A stretch of 64,000 nt of DNA from Drosophila persimilis (lineage: Eukaryota > Arthropoda > Insecta > Diptera > Drosophilidae), in assembly GCF_003286085.1 (NCBI RefSeq), contig NW_020825288.1:4960001-5024000 (forward strand), written 5' to 3'. Shown piece by piece: positions 44,801 to 57,900 of the stretch. A model generated the notes under the pieces. That model ran no database searches, was not told the DNA's origin, and saw only the letters and a program-made list of their open reading frames with translations. Each line of letters begins with the position of its first letter. Within the stretch, counting starts at the first letter, position 1. The translations under genes and the position numbers were made by a program.

Positions 44801-47205
44801 AAACGACTAACTATCTTTAAGAGACTTCTCTATCTTTAAGGGGTGTTTCTCTCCTTGCTTCCAGACAAACTTCTCCCATAATATATATGCCCTTTATCTC
44901 CCAGCATTTTGCATATAAATCCAACAACTGTTGGTCATAAATTTTCGCCTAGTTTGCTGTCGTCATTGTTTGCTCGGCCTGTACAAAAAACTATGAACTA
45001 TGAAGAAATAGAGACACATGCAGGGAAAAATGTATGGGTCATAGCCCTGGCAAGGTCAATCGGAAAGCGAACCCAAGCATGTCCACTAATTCAGTGCCTG
45101 ATTTGTCTACCCTGTAGATTTTATTATTATTTTTAATTACATTTTTCGGCGATAAATACCGGCATTAAAAAGTGTTTAACTACAATATGATGGCGCGCAC
45201 TTGGGGTTTGGCTGTAAGACAATGTATTTTCACAGCTGCGAAGTGTGTTTTCTTTTTCAAATTAAGGCAAATAAATTCTTGTGAATTCCACAAACAAACG
45301 ATCCACAAACAGAGCAGAGCAGAAAGAGAGAGATCTTCTGACAGACACAAGGAATGAGAGCCCGATCCTAAGGCCAGGGCCAGGGCCAGTGGCAGGAAAG
45401 ATATATGTATTTATTGTGATTTTTGTCTGGCACTCGGCAGAATTCCTGGAATCAAATTCATGGCTTCGACTCAACAGCAAAATTTATTATCATTTTGTGG
45501 CTTTTTGCTGGAAACGTGATCAGGGCGGATCCTTTTAAGCGCTGGCGTTGCAGATGACATCATCAGCTTGCCCCAAAAAATATCTCTCTGGCTGATGCCC
45601 GCCTTGCACTTTTCAATGCCTGCCGTGGGGCATGCTCGAAGACGCTGCTGCAAGCTGATAATTTATGACAGTTTTTGCCTTCCTCCAAATGAATATTAAT
45701 TGAAAAACCCCTTCCACTGGGTCGTGGCAGCATCAGCAGTCCCCTGACAGACAGTTTTGCCTTTTATGGAACAGACTTGTCAGCGAATCGACTACTTAAC
45801 GATTTGTTTTTTGTGTTTTTGTTTGGATTTTGCATACCGATATCTAGAATCGAATATATGGCCTGTGATTTACATTCGGTAATCCTCTTATGTAAATGGG
45901 AAGACAAAAGCCGAACATGTTCTGTGGCGTCATAGATACAGCGAGAGTCAGCGACCGATCTGCCATCGATCCCAAAAAGGGGGATAGAACCACTTGTCTG
46001 TGAATGTGGGCGCGTAGAACCGGCTTGTATCTGGCAGATAGCTGAAACCAGTCATAAAGATACACGCTCAAATGCACTCTCAGCCTTTAATTGAGTGTCA
46101 CAAAGTTGAGGGCCCTTTCCCTTTCCCCCCACCATTTCCCTGCGATACATATTCGATATTTGTGCTGGTTATGGGTACGATTATAGTAGAGATCATTTAC
46201 CTGGACTTTCCACACCCATTATGGCATCGGAATCCTCTGCGCGTGTGTGTGTTTTTGGAGAGAGCATTGTTGGGGAGAATAGTGAGTGTTTAGTGGGTGT
46301 TTAGTGGGATGTTTGGTGTGACTCAGTCACGGACTCGAATACATATGTTTGCCAAAAAAAAAAACACAAAACTATATCGGGGATGCATTGCCTCATAGCG
46401 TCTGACTAATGGGTGGATGGGTGAAGTGGCAGTTTGAATAATTCTCTGGCATTTGCATTGCTAATAAATCGCAGATATTTTCGGTGTCACTGTGCAGGTT
46501 TTTCTCAACAGATCATGCCACAAATTCTCTCCGTGTGTGTGTGTGTGTGAGTGGGAAATTCAAAGTCAAATACTTTGTACAAACATCTGTTCGAATGTCT
46601 TGTTGAATGAATTTTCAAATTTTCGCATTGTGTGAGAATTGTGTATTTTTGGTTGAGGTGAGCATGCAAAAAGCCACAAAATGAATGAGAAATTATATTG
46701 CATGATGCAAGTGCTTATGGATCATCCAACTATATCCTATATAGTGGGTCTAATATGGCTATGAATAATTGGCTGATGAAAAAGGGTATTGAATTACTTT
46801 GGAAGAAAATTAGGGGATCTCCCTTTCAAAGAGGGATTTCAGAAATTCAAAAACTAAGCAAACTATTTGCAGAACAAACAAGTAAGAAAATCCAATCAAA
46901 TAAACGAGAATTATAGAATATTTTCACACGATTCCGCTCTAAAAATATTTAAAAATAAAATAAACCATCTTAAGCAGAGATTAGGAGATTATTTATTCCT
47001 TTAGGAAATTTTTATAAATATATAAAATGCATTTGAAGAATATATCAAAAGCAAACACAGGAATGTGGGCTAAATTCCATAGCTTTGGGTGTAATTTGCA
47101 TCAAAGAAAAAGCATTCATTCGGTAGATGGACTTGTTCGATATCTTAAAGATACATTTGTGGCATGTAGATGCAACTCACCTTCATTGACGTAACCGCCC
47201 TCCAT
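26526..47205 (-). CDS. sda: Slamdance, membrane-bound M1 aminopeptidase
   Basis: Minus-strand coding exons: 47205-47181, 32610-32424, 32075-31833, 29605-29231, 29168-27735, 27674-27551, 27479-27289, 27226-27059, 26993-26850 and 26781-26526; 1048 residues without the cassette exon. Short cytoplasmic tail (MEGGYVNEGGQLKTKN), one membrane segment at about residues 34-57 (type II topology), a proline-rich stalk, then the aminopeptidase fold. The GAMEN exopeptidase motif reads AAMEN (about 421), the zinc site is HELAHQWFGN (about 460) with the third ligand in LKEGFA, and the catalytic tyrosine lies in SYSKGTILL. The C-terminal ERAP1-like helical domain is complete. It should remove N-terminal amino acids from extracellular peptides. 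slamdance, the bang-sensitive seizure gene at 97D, encodes such an aminopeptidase; the name rests on family plus map position. Confidence 0.85.
29606..31832 (-). other. sda intron 3, non-coding
   Basis: A 2.2-kb intron between the proline-rich stalk exon and the first aminopeptidase-domain exon. Several open frames of 60-170 codons on both strands lack splice context, family motifs or plausible composition and are taken as chance. Confidence 0.6.
32642..32732. repeat. 34-bp tandem repeat next to sda exon 2
   Basis: Nearly three copies of a 34-bp unit, starting TATAACTTTAGTGATCTATC and ending in a GGGAGAGAGAGG run, begin at 32647, 32681 and 32715. On the sda strand the array lies only about 32 bases before the splice acceptor of the membrane-anchor exon, so its pyrimidine-rich complement forms part of the upstream intron. 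Confidence 0.85.
34972..35178 (-). CDS. sda: Predicted symmetric cassette exon of sda
   Basis: On the minus strand a long pyrimidine tract and CCCATGCAG acceptor (to 35179) precede a 207-base stretch (69 codons) open in one frame and ended by a TGG-GTACGT donor at 34971. Entry and exit are both phase 1, exactly matching exon 1 (ends phase 1 at 47181) and exon 2 (begins phase 1 at 32610). Insertion would keep the frame. The encoded segment is IISYTNPKIQMPLMAS-like at the start, then Thr/Ser/Ala/Pro-rich low complexity with a run of seven prolines. It would lengthen the cytoplasmic tail from about 33 to about 102 residues. Internal ATGs also allow its use as an alternative first coding exon. 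Confidence 0.55.
36740..37600. repeat. Tandem array with alternating 155- and 180-bp units
   Basis: The anchor ACA(C/G)(A/G)GA(A)TACAGTGG recurs at 36825, 36980, 37160, 37315 and, degraded, 37496: spacings 155, 180, 155, 181. Every unit also has GATTTCATTGCTTATAGGGG followed by AGTTCC. Two unit types alternate: the short type continues CCTGGGGGATTTTTTAAGC, and the long type has AAAGTAGCTTTCGTATGTTT and a CAATCAAAAACCAGCCCAAA block. The higher-order period is about 335 bp. No coding frame runs through it. It resembles a small local satellite with higher-order structure. Confidence 0.85.
38804..38846. repeat. (GGCA)n microsatellite
   Basis: About ten and a half perfect tetranucleotide units inside sda intron 1, followed 70 bp later by a 27-base (CT)n run. 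Confidence 0.9.
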
Positions 47206-47450
47206 GGTGCCGAATGTGTACACCTCGCTGCGGTTGCCGTTGCCTCTGGCTAGGCCCCTGCCTTGCAACACTTTGGCCGCGACCTACGTCTATGTTGCCG
47301 CAAAGATTTCGTGGCCTGGTCTGGCCTGGGCAATGCACTCGACACCTCAGATGAATCTGTTGCAATGCGTTCGAATCCGTAGCTCGTTCTGCGTTCTGCT
47401 CTCCACGTTCCGCGTTCCGCGTTCTTCGATTCTTATTTATTTTTATGCCA
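47181..47450 (-). promoter_or_regulatory. sda: Possible promoter/5' leader before the first coding exon of sda
   Basis: On the minus strand the DNA upstream of the start codon (47205-47203) is rich in GAACGC repeats (47395-47425), a composition common in fly 5' leaders. No strong polypyrimidine/AG acceptor sits close to the ATG, so transcription may also begin here instead of, or as well as, at 57 kb. No TATA box is visible. Confidence 0.25.
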
Positions 47451-50400
47451 AGTATTCTGTTGTCTGGCTATTTATTAGAATTTATCTGGCGATTGCCCAA
47501 CCAACCGAAGGCACTCTCCAAATATTGCTGCCTGATGGAATATTGTGTGTGTGCAACGCATGCAGGCCGGAGTGTGTGGCTTGGGGTATGCCACTGGGGT
47601 CTCAAAGATGCGGTATGGCGTGTAAGTGGCCGGGCATCTTGCGAATGGATCTTCTCGGTTCCAGTCGTTGAGTCGCTGCAATAAACAAACACTTCCTCTC
47701 TCTGTCTCTCCCGCTCTCGACCCACTGTATCAGTGCGGAAATGTGTTCTATCTGGAGGTTGTATCTTCAGGTTCAGGTCCTCTCCTTATGAATTTGCATT
47801 TGGCCCCTGTCGTTGGCTGTTTTTGCTGTCTTATTTGCTTGTCTTCCCTCTGGGGTTCGGGGATTGGCCTCCACTTCTTAATACTTATTGCGGCTGTTGC
47901 TGTTTGCTTCCTTGGCCTGCAAGCAGTTGGAAAAGAATCAAAAAACGATCATAAATAAATGCTCTTCCACCAAATTGTTCATAGATAAATGCTGACCCCC
48001 AGCTTGACGGTGGGGTCAAAGCAAATAAATCGTATCCAATCCCATGGAATCCATGGCTTGACCCCTGGCACTCCCAGGGAGATGTTTGCCTAGGCATTCT
48101 TTGGGAATACTCTGGAAATTCTTCACAGATTCCGTTCTGGTCTAAGAATAGATGAAAACACAACGTCTCTGGAACGTCTTGGAACATTTAGTTCCTTCAT
48201 TTCCGTTTTGGCTCATGATTTTCGGTTTTATTTATTGTTAAATAAAGCTTTTGGCCAATAAATTGTACCATTTCTAGAGGTAGTTTATGTCGCTCATGAT
48301 GTCACTTTGTCAATATTTTTGTGGCCGCAAATCGAAAGCTAATTTGAAAGGCAAACACGATCGAAAAAAAAAAGAGAAAACAACATTTGTTTATTGATAG
48401 CCGGAATGCATCCCCTGTTTGGCTTGGTTTTTGTTTGCATTGGCAATCTTCGAATCTGTTTTGACAATGATTAAGCGCCAAGTTCAATGTCAAAACCACA
48501 AACCGAATGAATATGGAGGCCATCGTATCGTATTTCAGAGATACAGAGTGCTTTAAAAGCTTACTAGTTTGGGATTAATGAGCCCCGTAGAACCGCTAAC
48601 GAACAGAGCACACAACGAACTGCAGGAGAACCAAAGCCGGAAAACAAATAAAAGATACAATATTAAGTAATAAAAAAAAGAAGAGAGTGACTGAGTGAGA
48701 GATGCCTTAATTGTCGCCATCAAAAACGGGAATGGTCTGCGCTGTCATCAATGGATTCATACTTGACATTCGATTAGGCCCCAAGAACGGGCCCCGACGC
48801 ACACCCAATTCCAATTCCTATGCCAAAATATCAAGAGAGACGAAAGAGAAGAGAGAGAGACTCGTAAACTTTCAATTTTTCGGTGGACTTTGGTGGTTGG
48901 TTCCATTTTTGATCGGCGAAACGAATTTTAATTGAAGCCGCAGACCGCCGATCGACGGAGGGGCTTGGGACCCTGAATGATTACATGAGAGACACAGTGT
49001 CTGTCTCTCTGTCTGTCTGCCTCTAACAAGTCGCATAATTAAACTGGCATTTGATTAATAATCATTGAACCCGACATGACCCGCACTTCCTCAAACACCC
49101 CATCTCTCCCCCCTCCCTTCCTTCCCTGTTAACCCTATCTTGTGGTTTGTTGCTGCAATTAGGGAGTACATTAAGCATTTAAAATCGAATTTTATTGGTT
49201 TAAATCTGTGAAAACAGCCTTCAATCCAATGAATTGGATCAATTGATATTCCATACATTTATTGCTTAACGAGTGTAAATATTGAACGTTAAGGACAACC
49301 AACATCGGAGGGACTACTCTCGATGATGCATCTCCAATTGCCTTCGGGGGGGATGCCATCAATCAAAGCCCTACTGGAGTTAGGGATAGATGATGATGGA
49401 CTGCCTCCGACGAGTGTCGAGTTAATTGCCAACACACAAAGCGGTAATTATATAATTGTCGGGGCTGACGGTGCCCTTGTCTTGAGTTGTTCTCTCTCCC
49501 TCTCGTGGTGACAATGACACGGGCTGGGCCTGGCATTGGTAGGGGTTACATCTGTACCATTGACCCTTCAACAAGGTTGGACTGACAGTTAAATCTGCAC
49601 ACAATTTGGGGACAATTACTTGTTTAATTATTATAATTTCCCACAACAAAAGGTTAAAGTTTTTTATACCAAAAAACTCTGGAATAAATGATGGATAATT
49701 CATCAAAAATTAAATGAAACTGCACAAATTTGAAGTAGAATTTTGGATAGTTTTCCAAGCTAAACTTTGGAAATTTTCTTTGAATTCTATAATGATTCAT
49801 AATTCATTCAGAAAGACTGAAGTGTGTATATGAAATCTGCAGAAAAACGAGGGTAATGGCAGACTTTAGAATGGATATAGACTTGGTCTAGAGTTGATAG
49901 AAAAAATCAGGGAATTGGTAAAATAATTCCCAGAAAATGTACTCCAAGAATGGTGTTATTTCTTAAAGATCTGTCCCTCCCTGAAGCACCCCTTAAGCCC
50001 TAAAACTAAATTTGGCATTAATTATAGAGCTGTTCCACCAAAAAGTATTTTATGGCAAAGACAGGTTTAAATGCGAATTAGCATTGCAAATTATTACTCA
50101 TGTCGAGTGTCGCTCCCATGACCACTACGTAATTTATCCATCTTTATGGCAGTCGTAATAACCATTTTGTCTCTATTATTATTTCCAGAGCGTTACAAAC
50201 GCCCACCAATGCCTGCCAGCTAGAGATAGAGGCACAGACGTACCGTGAACTGTCTGCACTTGCCAGCGATTGCAATATTACGTATACGTATACGTCTGTG
50301 TACGTACAACCCGATGACGGATCATTAGGCTTCAGCAGCTTCACACAAAAACCAATTAAGTGAGAGACCCACAGCCAAACAATACAATCGAATGTGTGGC

Positions 50401-53129
50401 AGGGGCACAGCCAGAGGCAGCGGCAGGGCGATAACCGAAGGGGTGTAGGTTCAAATTAATAGCACCAGTTTTTTCTCTGTTTTGTTTTGTTTTTGTGCTG
50501 AAACTGACGACGTCATCGTTGTCACTCTTCTGACGGCGCCTTCTGTATGGGTGGCGGAATAATTTACTCACAGCCATTCCTCAGAGTATCTGTGGCTTAT
50601 TTTTGGTTCTTTTGTGAGGCGCGAATATATTCATAGATATATTATTGAAAGTAAATAACAAGAAACTGGGTCACCGTCAGCCCCAGCCGCAGCCCCAGCA
50701 TCCCCCTAAGCGACAGCCAAGAGATCAATCATCTTTTGGGGAAAAATTGGAATGGAAAAAGCATAAACTTGAGACCGCCAATAGTTTTGGCGCCGAATGG
50801 CTAATAAGAATAAGCGCCAGAGCCAAGTGCACGTGTCGTATGCCAAATATTACGACTGCTTCACGGGAACATCAATTTTACGAGTCCCCCTTCCAGCCCC
50901 CATAAAACCGCCAATTACATCACAGAACCCTCTGCGTGAGTCACGCCCCGAGTTCAGCGCACTCCCATCGGCAGCCACTTCTTTGGTCTGGGCAGATTTG
51001 GGAAGAATTGGTAATTAAATACGTGATGGAAATTCGCAAGTTCCTTCGGCACTCGCCGTCAAAAGATATTTTAATGGGTTTCCCAGTGGGTTGATTTCTA
51101 TGGAAATTTGGTAATAGGTAATTTCATTCATATTTATGTTTTCAACAACTAAATTATTGCACGAGAAATGCCAAGATATGCGCCACCTAAAAGATAGATA
51201 GTTCTTTCTTTTACTGATCTCCCAGGTGCCATAATCGCTCTGTCTTTTATACCATTATTAGATCAATAATTCTTGTTCCCCTCTCGATGCAGGGTATGTC
51301 AAAGTAGACTACCACTTTCTCTCTTTTCGTTTCAGTTACTCTGCGAAATGGCAATTTAATTGAACGAAAAATTTGTAAATTTCATTCTGATCGTTAAAAT
51401 TAACCAAAAATAAAATAGAATTTTCGCACTTAATCGCAGCTGGAATCGGATGCTCGATTCTTTCGAATTCGAATTCAAATTCACATCTAATTTAATTTCA
51501 GTTTATTTGTTCAGAAATATTTGTTCCCCCCATTCCATGGCTCTTGCTCGCCGCATTCTTCCGCGCTTTTCTTTCGACCTTAGGTGATCGTTTGTTGGCT
51601 TTTAGTTGGCTATTTTTATAGGTGATCTTATGAGTGGCCACTGGCCAAGCGACAGGTCTGTACGTTCGTCTGCCCTGCCATTGCCACTATCGAAGGTGCA
51701 GTAAATCATCCAAGTTTGTTGCCATATCTATTTGATTTTATTTTATTTTTTTGTATTCGTATTTGTGCTGTATTTTTCTTTTTATCGCCGTTCGTTCGGT
51801 AAATGAAGCGTGCGCTCCAATTTCGTGTCAATGGGAGGGAGAGAGACCTGTGCCATATTGAGTCTGTCCCTGTCTCTTTCCCTGCCTCTGTCTCTGCCTC
51901 TCTGTGACATTCAACGTTGTCACTTGTCCGTTCAGTGGAGAGTGGGGGGAGTGTCAGAGCCGGACATTTGTTTGTTTGGTTTTCTGTCGTGGACAAGTGA
52001 CGTAAGTCGGTTGGTAGGCCACATAGATACACGGTATCTTTTCAAGGTTACTGTGGTCTCCAAAGGGGGGCAAAAGGGGCTTGCAATCGATATAAAGATA
52101 TTACTATTGACCGACCATATATGATTCATTTCATTCATTCATGTGACTACTGTTTCTACTCCTCTTTCCCATGCTCCCCCTTTAGATATCTCTCTGCTTA
52201 AGATCTCGCCACTCAAACAATTACACGGCATATCTTTTACAGGGAAATATTTAATTTGGGCGATAAACTTAAGAGCACACAATCTAATAAATTGCGATGT
52301 CGGAAGAGATAAGGCCTTGGGTGCTGCAAAGTTGATGTCATTGCTACCATAGGCCCACCATTTCTCCTGCCCCATTCAGGGGGGTATTATGCCATAAAAT
52401 ACAAAAGAACTCCCCGCTAAAAGGGCCGCCAACGGCAACACCGAAAAGAGCAGCAGTTTGCTATCTTTGGAAAATTCTTCATTTTCCTTTGCATTGCGTG
52501 ACCAGCAAACGGTTGACACACCCACAACTGCAGCGCAACATTGTGCCCCCTATCCATACTCGTGTGTATATCCCTCTCTTCAACTCCTTGTCATATTTTT
52601 CACAACACGCATAAAAATTTAACGCCATTGCATGTTTGTCATTTGCTGAGCTTTTGACCCCTTGGCCAACATTCAGGGACCGTCAGAAAGACAGACCGCC
52701 AGCTGATGAGTTCCGTCCGATAGGGACGTAACGCAGGGGATGGGGCGGTGGGGGCATGCACTTTTCGGCATTTGTTGGCCGTGTCGAAAGCGAAATTCAT
52801 TCCCCCCTCCCCCAGCCGCCTCGCTCTGGGAAAATTAGTTACGCGCTGGGTGCTGCTGCAGGTGGTTGTTACTGTTTTAATTTGGAAGGGTGTACTAGTG
52901 TGTGTGTGTGTGTGTACTGGTGTGTGGTGTGTCTTTGTGTGTGTGTGTGGTGCTGACTAAGTTAAATGGAAATGTCAAATGGCTCTGACAGCGAGAGTTG
53001 ACAGCTTTTCGGAAATATGCAATGGAAAAATATGGAAAGAATATGGAAAAAAAGAGGGTGGCCCTGAAGTCGCAGCTTGGAATACCCTTTCAGTGGAAGA
53101 TTTGTTGCGATCTAATGAATGATAGTTGA

Positions 53130-53310
53130 TAGAATAATGATTGGATTATCTTTAAACCTACAACAATCTTACTTTCCTAAAACATTTGAACAATCACTTA
53201 ATCATTAAATCATTCCGAAAGACGGAATAATAGAATACAGAATTGTGATTGGATTATCTTTAAACCGACAACATCCTTGTATAAAATATTTCAACAATAA
53301 CTTAAATCAT
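53130..53310. repeat. Imperfect tandem duplication, about 108 bp unit
   Basis: GATTGGATTATCTTTAAACC occurs at 53139 and 53247, each followed by (T/G)ACAACA and, further on, AACAAT-ACTTAA-TCATTAAA variants. Two diverged copies side by side; AT-rich, no coding frame. Confidence 0.6.
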
Positions 53311-55423
53311 TAAACAGATTTGGTAGACATATTATTCTACAATTTTTAATGGTATTACAGTTTTGAATAAGGAATAAATATTCCAAATTTTTGGATTATG
53401 TTAAGGAAAAATCGGGCTTTGGCAAAGAATTATTAAGAGTCCGATTTTTCAACAATGGTTTATCTAGTGGGATCTTAACATAGCCAAAATATTTGCTATT
53501 ATATCTAAGTACTAAGGAGCAACCCCCGGCTCACGCGCTTTGCTCGCTCACGCCGATATGAGTAAAATACACGACGATGACGACCCAAAACTTTTTTATA
53601 ATGGAGAAAAAATCATTATTTCATACACTTCTCTCTCGCTCTTCTTTCCATAAAAACCCACAACACCCCCTGGAAAGTGTATACCAAGCAAAAGTGTAAC
53701 AATTTGAACTCGTGCCTGTTTCCATTCATTCATCTTCATTCAGTGCTCTGTTGCACTCGACTGCTGCTGCTGCTTTTGCATTTGATTTGTCTAGTGGCTG
53801 ATGTTTTGTCATCTGTCAGATGCATCGCTGACGTCACCGAAACATTAATATTCATAATGCTCGCAGCACAAGTCGGAACGAATTTAACAGAAAGTCTATC
53901 AGCCCCGGAGGAGGGAGGCCCAGAGGCCGGCTGGCTTATCAATCATGTGACGAGGCATGAATGAATTTTTCGTCTACCTTTCCATCATCGAAAAGTTTAG
54001 TATTCAAACAGTGACAAATCGCCCGAGGGGAGGCCTAATATTTGAGTTTAAGATATAGTTTATAAGACTATAAACTTTGGCATAGATCGGTTAAGTTAAG
54101 AACATCTCTGTAGAGGATCTCCTTTGGGTCTGATCTTCTTCCTTTCAGAGAACTTTCACTGTACAATTATATGCCTGGTCGCATTGCAATTTCTCGCGTC
54201 TGTGTATATATAGAACGCTGTCTATATAGGTATTATATAGCTATATATATCTGCTAATATTTACTTTTAGCTTAATGGCAAACAAATGTTTTTTTTTTGT
54301 TCTTGGGTCGGACGACAACAATTTTTACGATGCTGATGTGCTGCTGATGTGACCTTGAAGGTGGCAAACAAAAATTCAACGTTTTTATGCGTTTTCTTCA
54401 CTGTTGCTATTGTTGTAAATATTGCACATGTTTTTCGAATTTGTAGATTAAAAGTGGAAGAAAGATAGAAATTTCACCATACATTCGGAGAACGAGAGAC
54501 AGACGCAGACACGTTGAGAGAGCGCGGAATGGGGAATGTCTTGCCACAGTTTGCACTTGAAATAGTTTTGTGTATACTTGTCTCTTTCGCTCACTAGTTC
54601 TCTATGTGTTGTTTGCTCTCTTTCCACGCTTCAGATCATAAAAACTGCTGTTGCTTTAGTTAATTGTTGCAGCGCCACCAATTATCATTTGGTGCTTATC
54701 AAAACGCATATAAAACTGGCAACAATTTCGAAAGGGCAACATTAAGCGTGGAATTGTGCAATAAATGTGGCATGGAACGGTCTGGAGAGGTCTCACCCTG
54801 TCCGTAATAAATCTTCCAGGTATATGGCTCTTCCCTTTGTAAAAGGATACTCCCTTAGACTTTCACATCCCTACCCTTTCACCGCTTTAGCTTAAACCCC
54901 TACAAGGTGCCAACAAACGAGAGCGAAACCGCAAAAAGGTAAACCGAACCCTCCCCCTTAAGGAAACCACAAAACGTTGCAATCAACTGGCACTCCAGGG
55001 GGGGCAAATATGGGTGGGTCCCCACTACCACAAAGAGACAGAGAGAGGCCCTATAATGAATGCAATTATGCAAATTTCCACGCTCTGCAGCCATAGAAGA
55101 GCGACAGGAAAACCAAATCACACGATAACAATCGAGAAAGGGGTTTCAAAATCATAATGGATATTTAATTTAACCAAATAAAAAAGACAAACACCATCCA
55201 TGGGCAATTCAACTAAAATAAATTGAAAACACGCGCCAAAAAGGGGACCAATTCAATGTGAAATCGATGCCACAAAAGGGGCAGACTACAGAGGGGTGGA
55301 ACGCCAGCGGGTAAACAGAACCCAAAATGTGGAAATATGATCTTTCGTTTGGGTTTACCTGGGTGCAAAACGGAAAGAATTGCAGCCGCCGATGAGCTCA
55401 TGGAAAATCAAATAAACAGATAA

Positions 55424-55469
55424 GAGGAGGAGGAGGAGGAGGAGGAGGAGGAGGAGGAGGAGGAGGAGG
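55424..55469. repeat. (GGA)n microsatellite
   Basis: About fifteen trinucleotide units in the non-coding sda 5' intron. Confidence 0.9.
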
Positions 55470-56998
55470 TCTCTCCCCCCGCCATTACAATGAACCGGAT
55501 ATTCGTAGCCTCGTAGGCTTACATTTTTTTTGGCGCAGTCCCCTTATCGGGGGACTCTATCTAATGACAGTGTGGCATATGCCTATGCTGGCAGATATCT
55601 GATAAGCTGGAAGCCGGCGAAAATCGCTCTAGTGTTAAATTAAAACGAGAGTAACCCCAGGGCACTGCAGTGAGCACTCCCTAGGCGGAACTCGGGCTGC
55701 CAGAACAGCCAGGCACAACGGAAATGTGAGGGATCACTGTAGATGGACAGCATTGAAAGTTAATTAATGGGAAAAATGCGAGACGAGCGTGGGGGTGGCG
55801 CATAAATAGAGAATATTGTGGCATATTTGCAGGAGGCCTGGGACCGGCATATGGCAGCGTTCCACTTGGCTGTGAGGCAATGCCTGAGAGGCCTATTACA
55901 TGCCCCAACAAACAAGTGGTTCCCCCAAGCGGGCCCGAAGTGCATTGGAGGTGGTGCAGCTCTGCGACACCCACACATGCCACACAACCCATTCAGCCCA
56001 CGTGCCACCGCACAGACGGGGCGCCCCGGCCGGCAGCCACTTGTTCGATGTTGCATTGAAATTGAAAACAAAAGTTGCTGCAACCAAAAAATGTTGCCGC
56101 CCAATCGGGAAAACATCTGAAAACAGCTGTTCAGCTGTGGGTGGGTGGCACTGCACCATGAGAGCGAGCCCCGGTGTCCTTGGGCCTTTTCAGCTGCTGT
56201 AAAGCGAAGCCGGGCCGGGTCTCGTTTCGGCTCTGCAGTGCATTCGGCGAAGGACATTTCCGGTAAAATCAATAATTTCCTTTGGAGGATGCATCACTCA
56301 CACACACTCGGCTTTCAACACACAAATCGATTTCAATCACAAACCCTCCCCCTCCCCCCACCGATTGATTGGCCAACTCACCTTTTTGGAAAATGTATTC
56401 GAAATTGTTGTTCCAATCAAATTAGTTTTTGGGTTGGTTTTTTTCTTGCTTTCAAGCTGTTTTTGTTGAAACAAGAAAAATTGTAATTAAATTTTGTTCG
56501 ATTTACAACACCCGTTACACTGCGATGTGATTGTGGCTGATAGCATGTCTGTGCGTGTGCGTGCGTGTTCGACTCGGGGTTTTGATTAGAGCGAATGCGA
56601 AGGGGAAATGAATGCAAATCGATGGAAAAAACACACACAGGAACAACAACAACAACAACTATGGACATAAATGCTGTCGCCTATTGATGTCTGGGCCGTC
56701 AGGGGCAATGTCAGTGCTGCATATTTGTTGAAAAATCTGTTTAATATTGTAATTTTTCGCCATCCGTTCTATTGTTCGAAAATTGAATTGAGGAGGGAAC
56801 AGGTCAGAGTCGGCCAGCACGCATGGCTAACTAGTTTTCAGCTCAGTTCAGAATTCTGCTGCCCAAATGGCAAAACAAAACGCCCACCACACAAAATTAT
56901 ATATCGCCCACTCATCAACAACAAAAATATATGAAGAAATAAAGAACACGCACACGCACGCACCACAGATAACAAACTGACGAAAGAGACCAGCGTAC

Positions 56999-57070
56999 CT
57001 AATCAAATAAGCGTTAGAACAATCGCTGTTCACTCTTAGCTTTTCGCTTTTGGCCAAAACTGAATGTATT
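56999..57070 (-). promoter_or_regulatory. sda: Candidate sda initiator and untranslated first exon
   Basis: On the minus strand an ACATTCAGTTTTG sequence fits the fly initiator (TCAGTT) at about 57065, and about 65 bases later GATTAG is followed by a good donor (GTACGC at 56998). No TATA box. The exon would be untranslated and splice to the 47.2-kb coding exon or an intermediate exon. Upstream, 57100-57270 is GC-rich with CGCGCGCG and repeated GGTTCG hexamers. Inferred from motifs only. Confidence 0.35.
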
Positions 57071-57479
57071 CTTTACGCGAACGACTTGAACTTCGATTCA
57101 ACCACAAGAACGCGCGCGCACCGTCAACAACCTTCGCGTTTCAAATCGAGCCAGCGGACTGTTTTTCAATATTGAACATGAAACAGACATGAGCGTACGT
57201 TCCACAAGAGCGAACTCGTGTGCGAGCATTTGGGGGTTCGGTTCGGGTTCGGGTTCGGGCTCGGGCTCGGGGCATGGGCATACGAGGCGTATGAAAGCCG
57301 GCTGTGCACAGCGTAGGTAGTCGATTTGCATAGGCCACGCGCGGGCAGAGGCGGAGAGGAAACAGCTGTTCGGGGAGCTTTCGAACATCGAACATGGAAC
57401 ATGTTGCGGTCGGCGCAGAGGCTTGTTATCAGTTCGATGGAGCGTGCATGCTTCAAGTGCAATGGTTAGGGAAGCATTG

Positions 57480-57900
57480 TAGCCTTTAATGCTTAAGATC
57501 CGTGTGTCGAGCGACCCAATGCTGCGAGGCAGGTATCCTCGACTGATAGCAGCATCCAGAGTTGCCTCCACACCAAGGCTTCCCTGCGTCTCCTCTGTAG
57601 CCGGCTTCAGCAGATTCGTTATGGTCTCGTATCGTTTCTGTAACGAAAGAAAGGCCAGGTGAATCAAAGGTGTCTCAAGAAGAGATCTCCAGAATACTTA
57701 AAAACGTACCAAAAACATGGCCAAGAAGGTGGTAAAGGAAGTTGCAAGTTAAGGCGATGACAGGTCGGAATACATCACAGAAGCGATTGTGCAGCAACAT
57801 TGACGAGCTCAATCAGATGGCATGTACTTCCGAATCCTCCATAGACATGCTACCAGCCAGTGGTACTCCAGACCGACTCTAAGACCGTCTGTAAGATCTT
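57480..57900 (-). pseudogene. Possible degraded coding sequence, unrecognised
   Basis: A minus-strand stretch after a CTTTCGTTACAG-like acceptor (about 57640) reads KRYETITNLLKPATEE and continues with GVEATLDAAISRGYLPRSIG, a believable protein sequence. Upstream, across a possible GTACGT donor at about 57707, a frame reads DVFRPVIALTCNFLYHLLGH, preceded in another frame by LIELVNVAAQSLL, with a stop and frameshift between. This has the look of a decayed gene or element with one intron. The family is not recognised, and it may be chance. Confidence 0.25.

Larger units (their letters stand above)
32611..47180 (-). other. sda intron 1, 14.6 kb
   Basis: Apart from the predicted cassette exon at 34972-35178 and the tandem arrays listed separately, I find no gene. 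There are microsatellites: (GTT)n at 37989-38014, (GGCA)n at 38804-38846, (CT)n at 38915-38941, and GCTTTT hexamer repeats at 36283-36309. Patches of conserved-looking TAAT-rich and CA-rich DNA may be enhancers but cannot be proven from one sequence. Confidence 0.5.
47206..56997 (-). other. Probable sda 5' intron, non-coding
   Basis: No gene recognised in 9.8 kb. Contents include CA/GT microsatellites (52900-52951), a (GGA)n run at 55424-55469, and a short duplicated block at 53.1-53.3 kb. Open frames up to 170 codons (for example at 55760-56272, minus strand) lack domain resemblance and splice context. Confidence 0.45.

Noticed and set aside
57141..57462. Minus-strand frames with a Pro-Glu/Arg-Ala repeat
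   Set aside because: The repeat is a translated GGTTCG hexamer tract in a GC-rich promoter-like region, not a protein domain.
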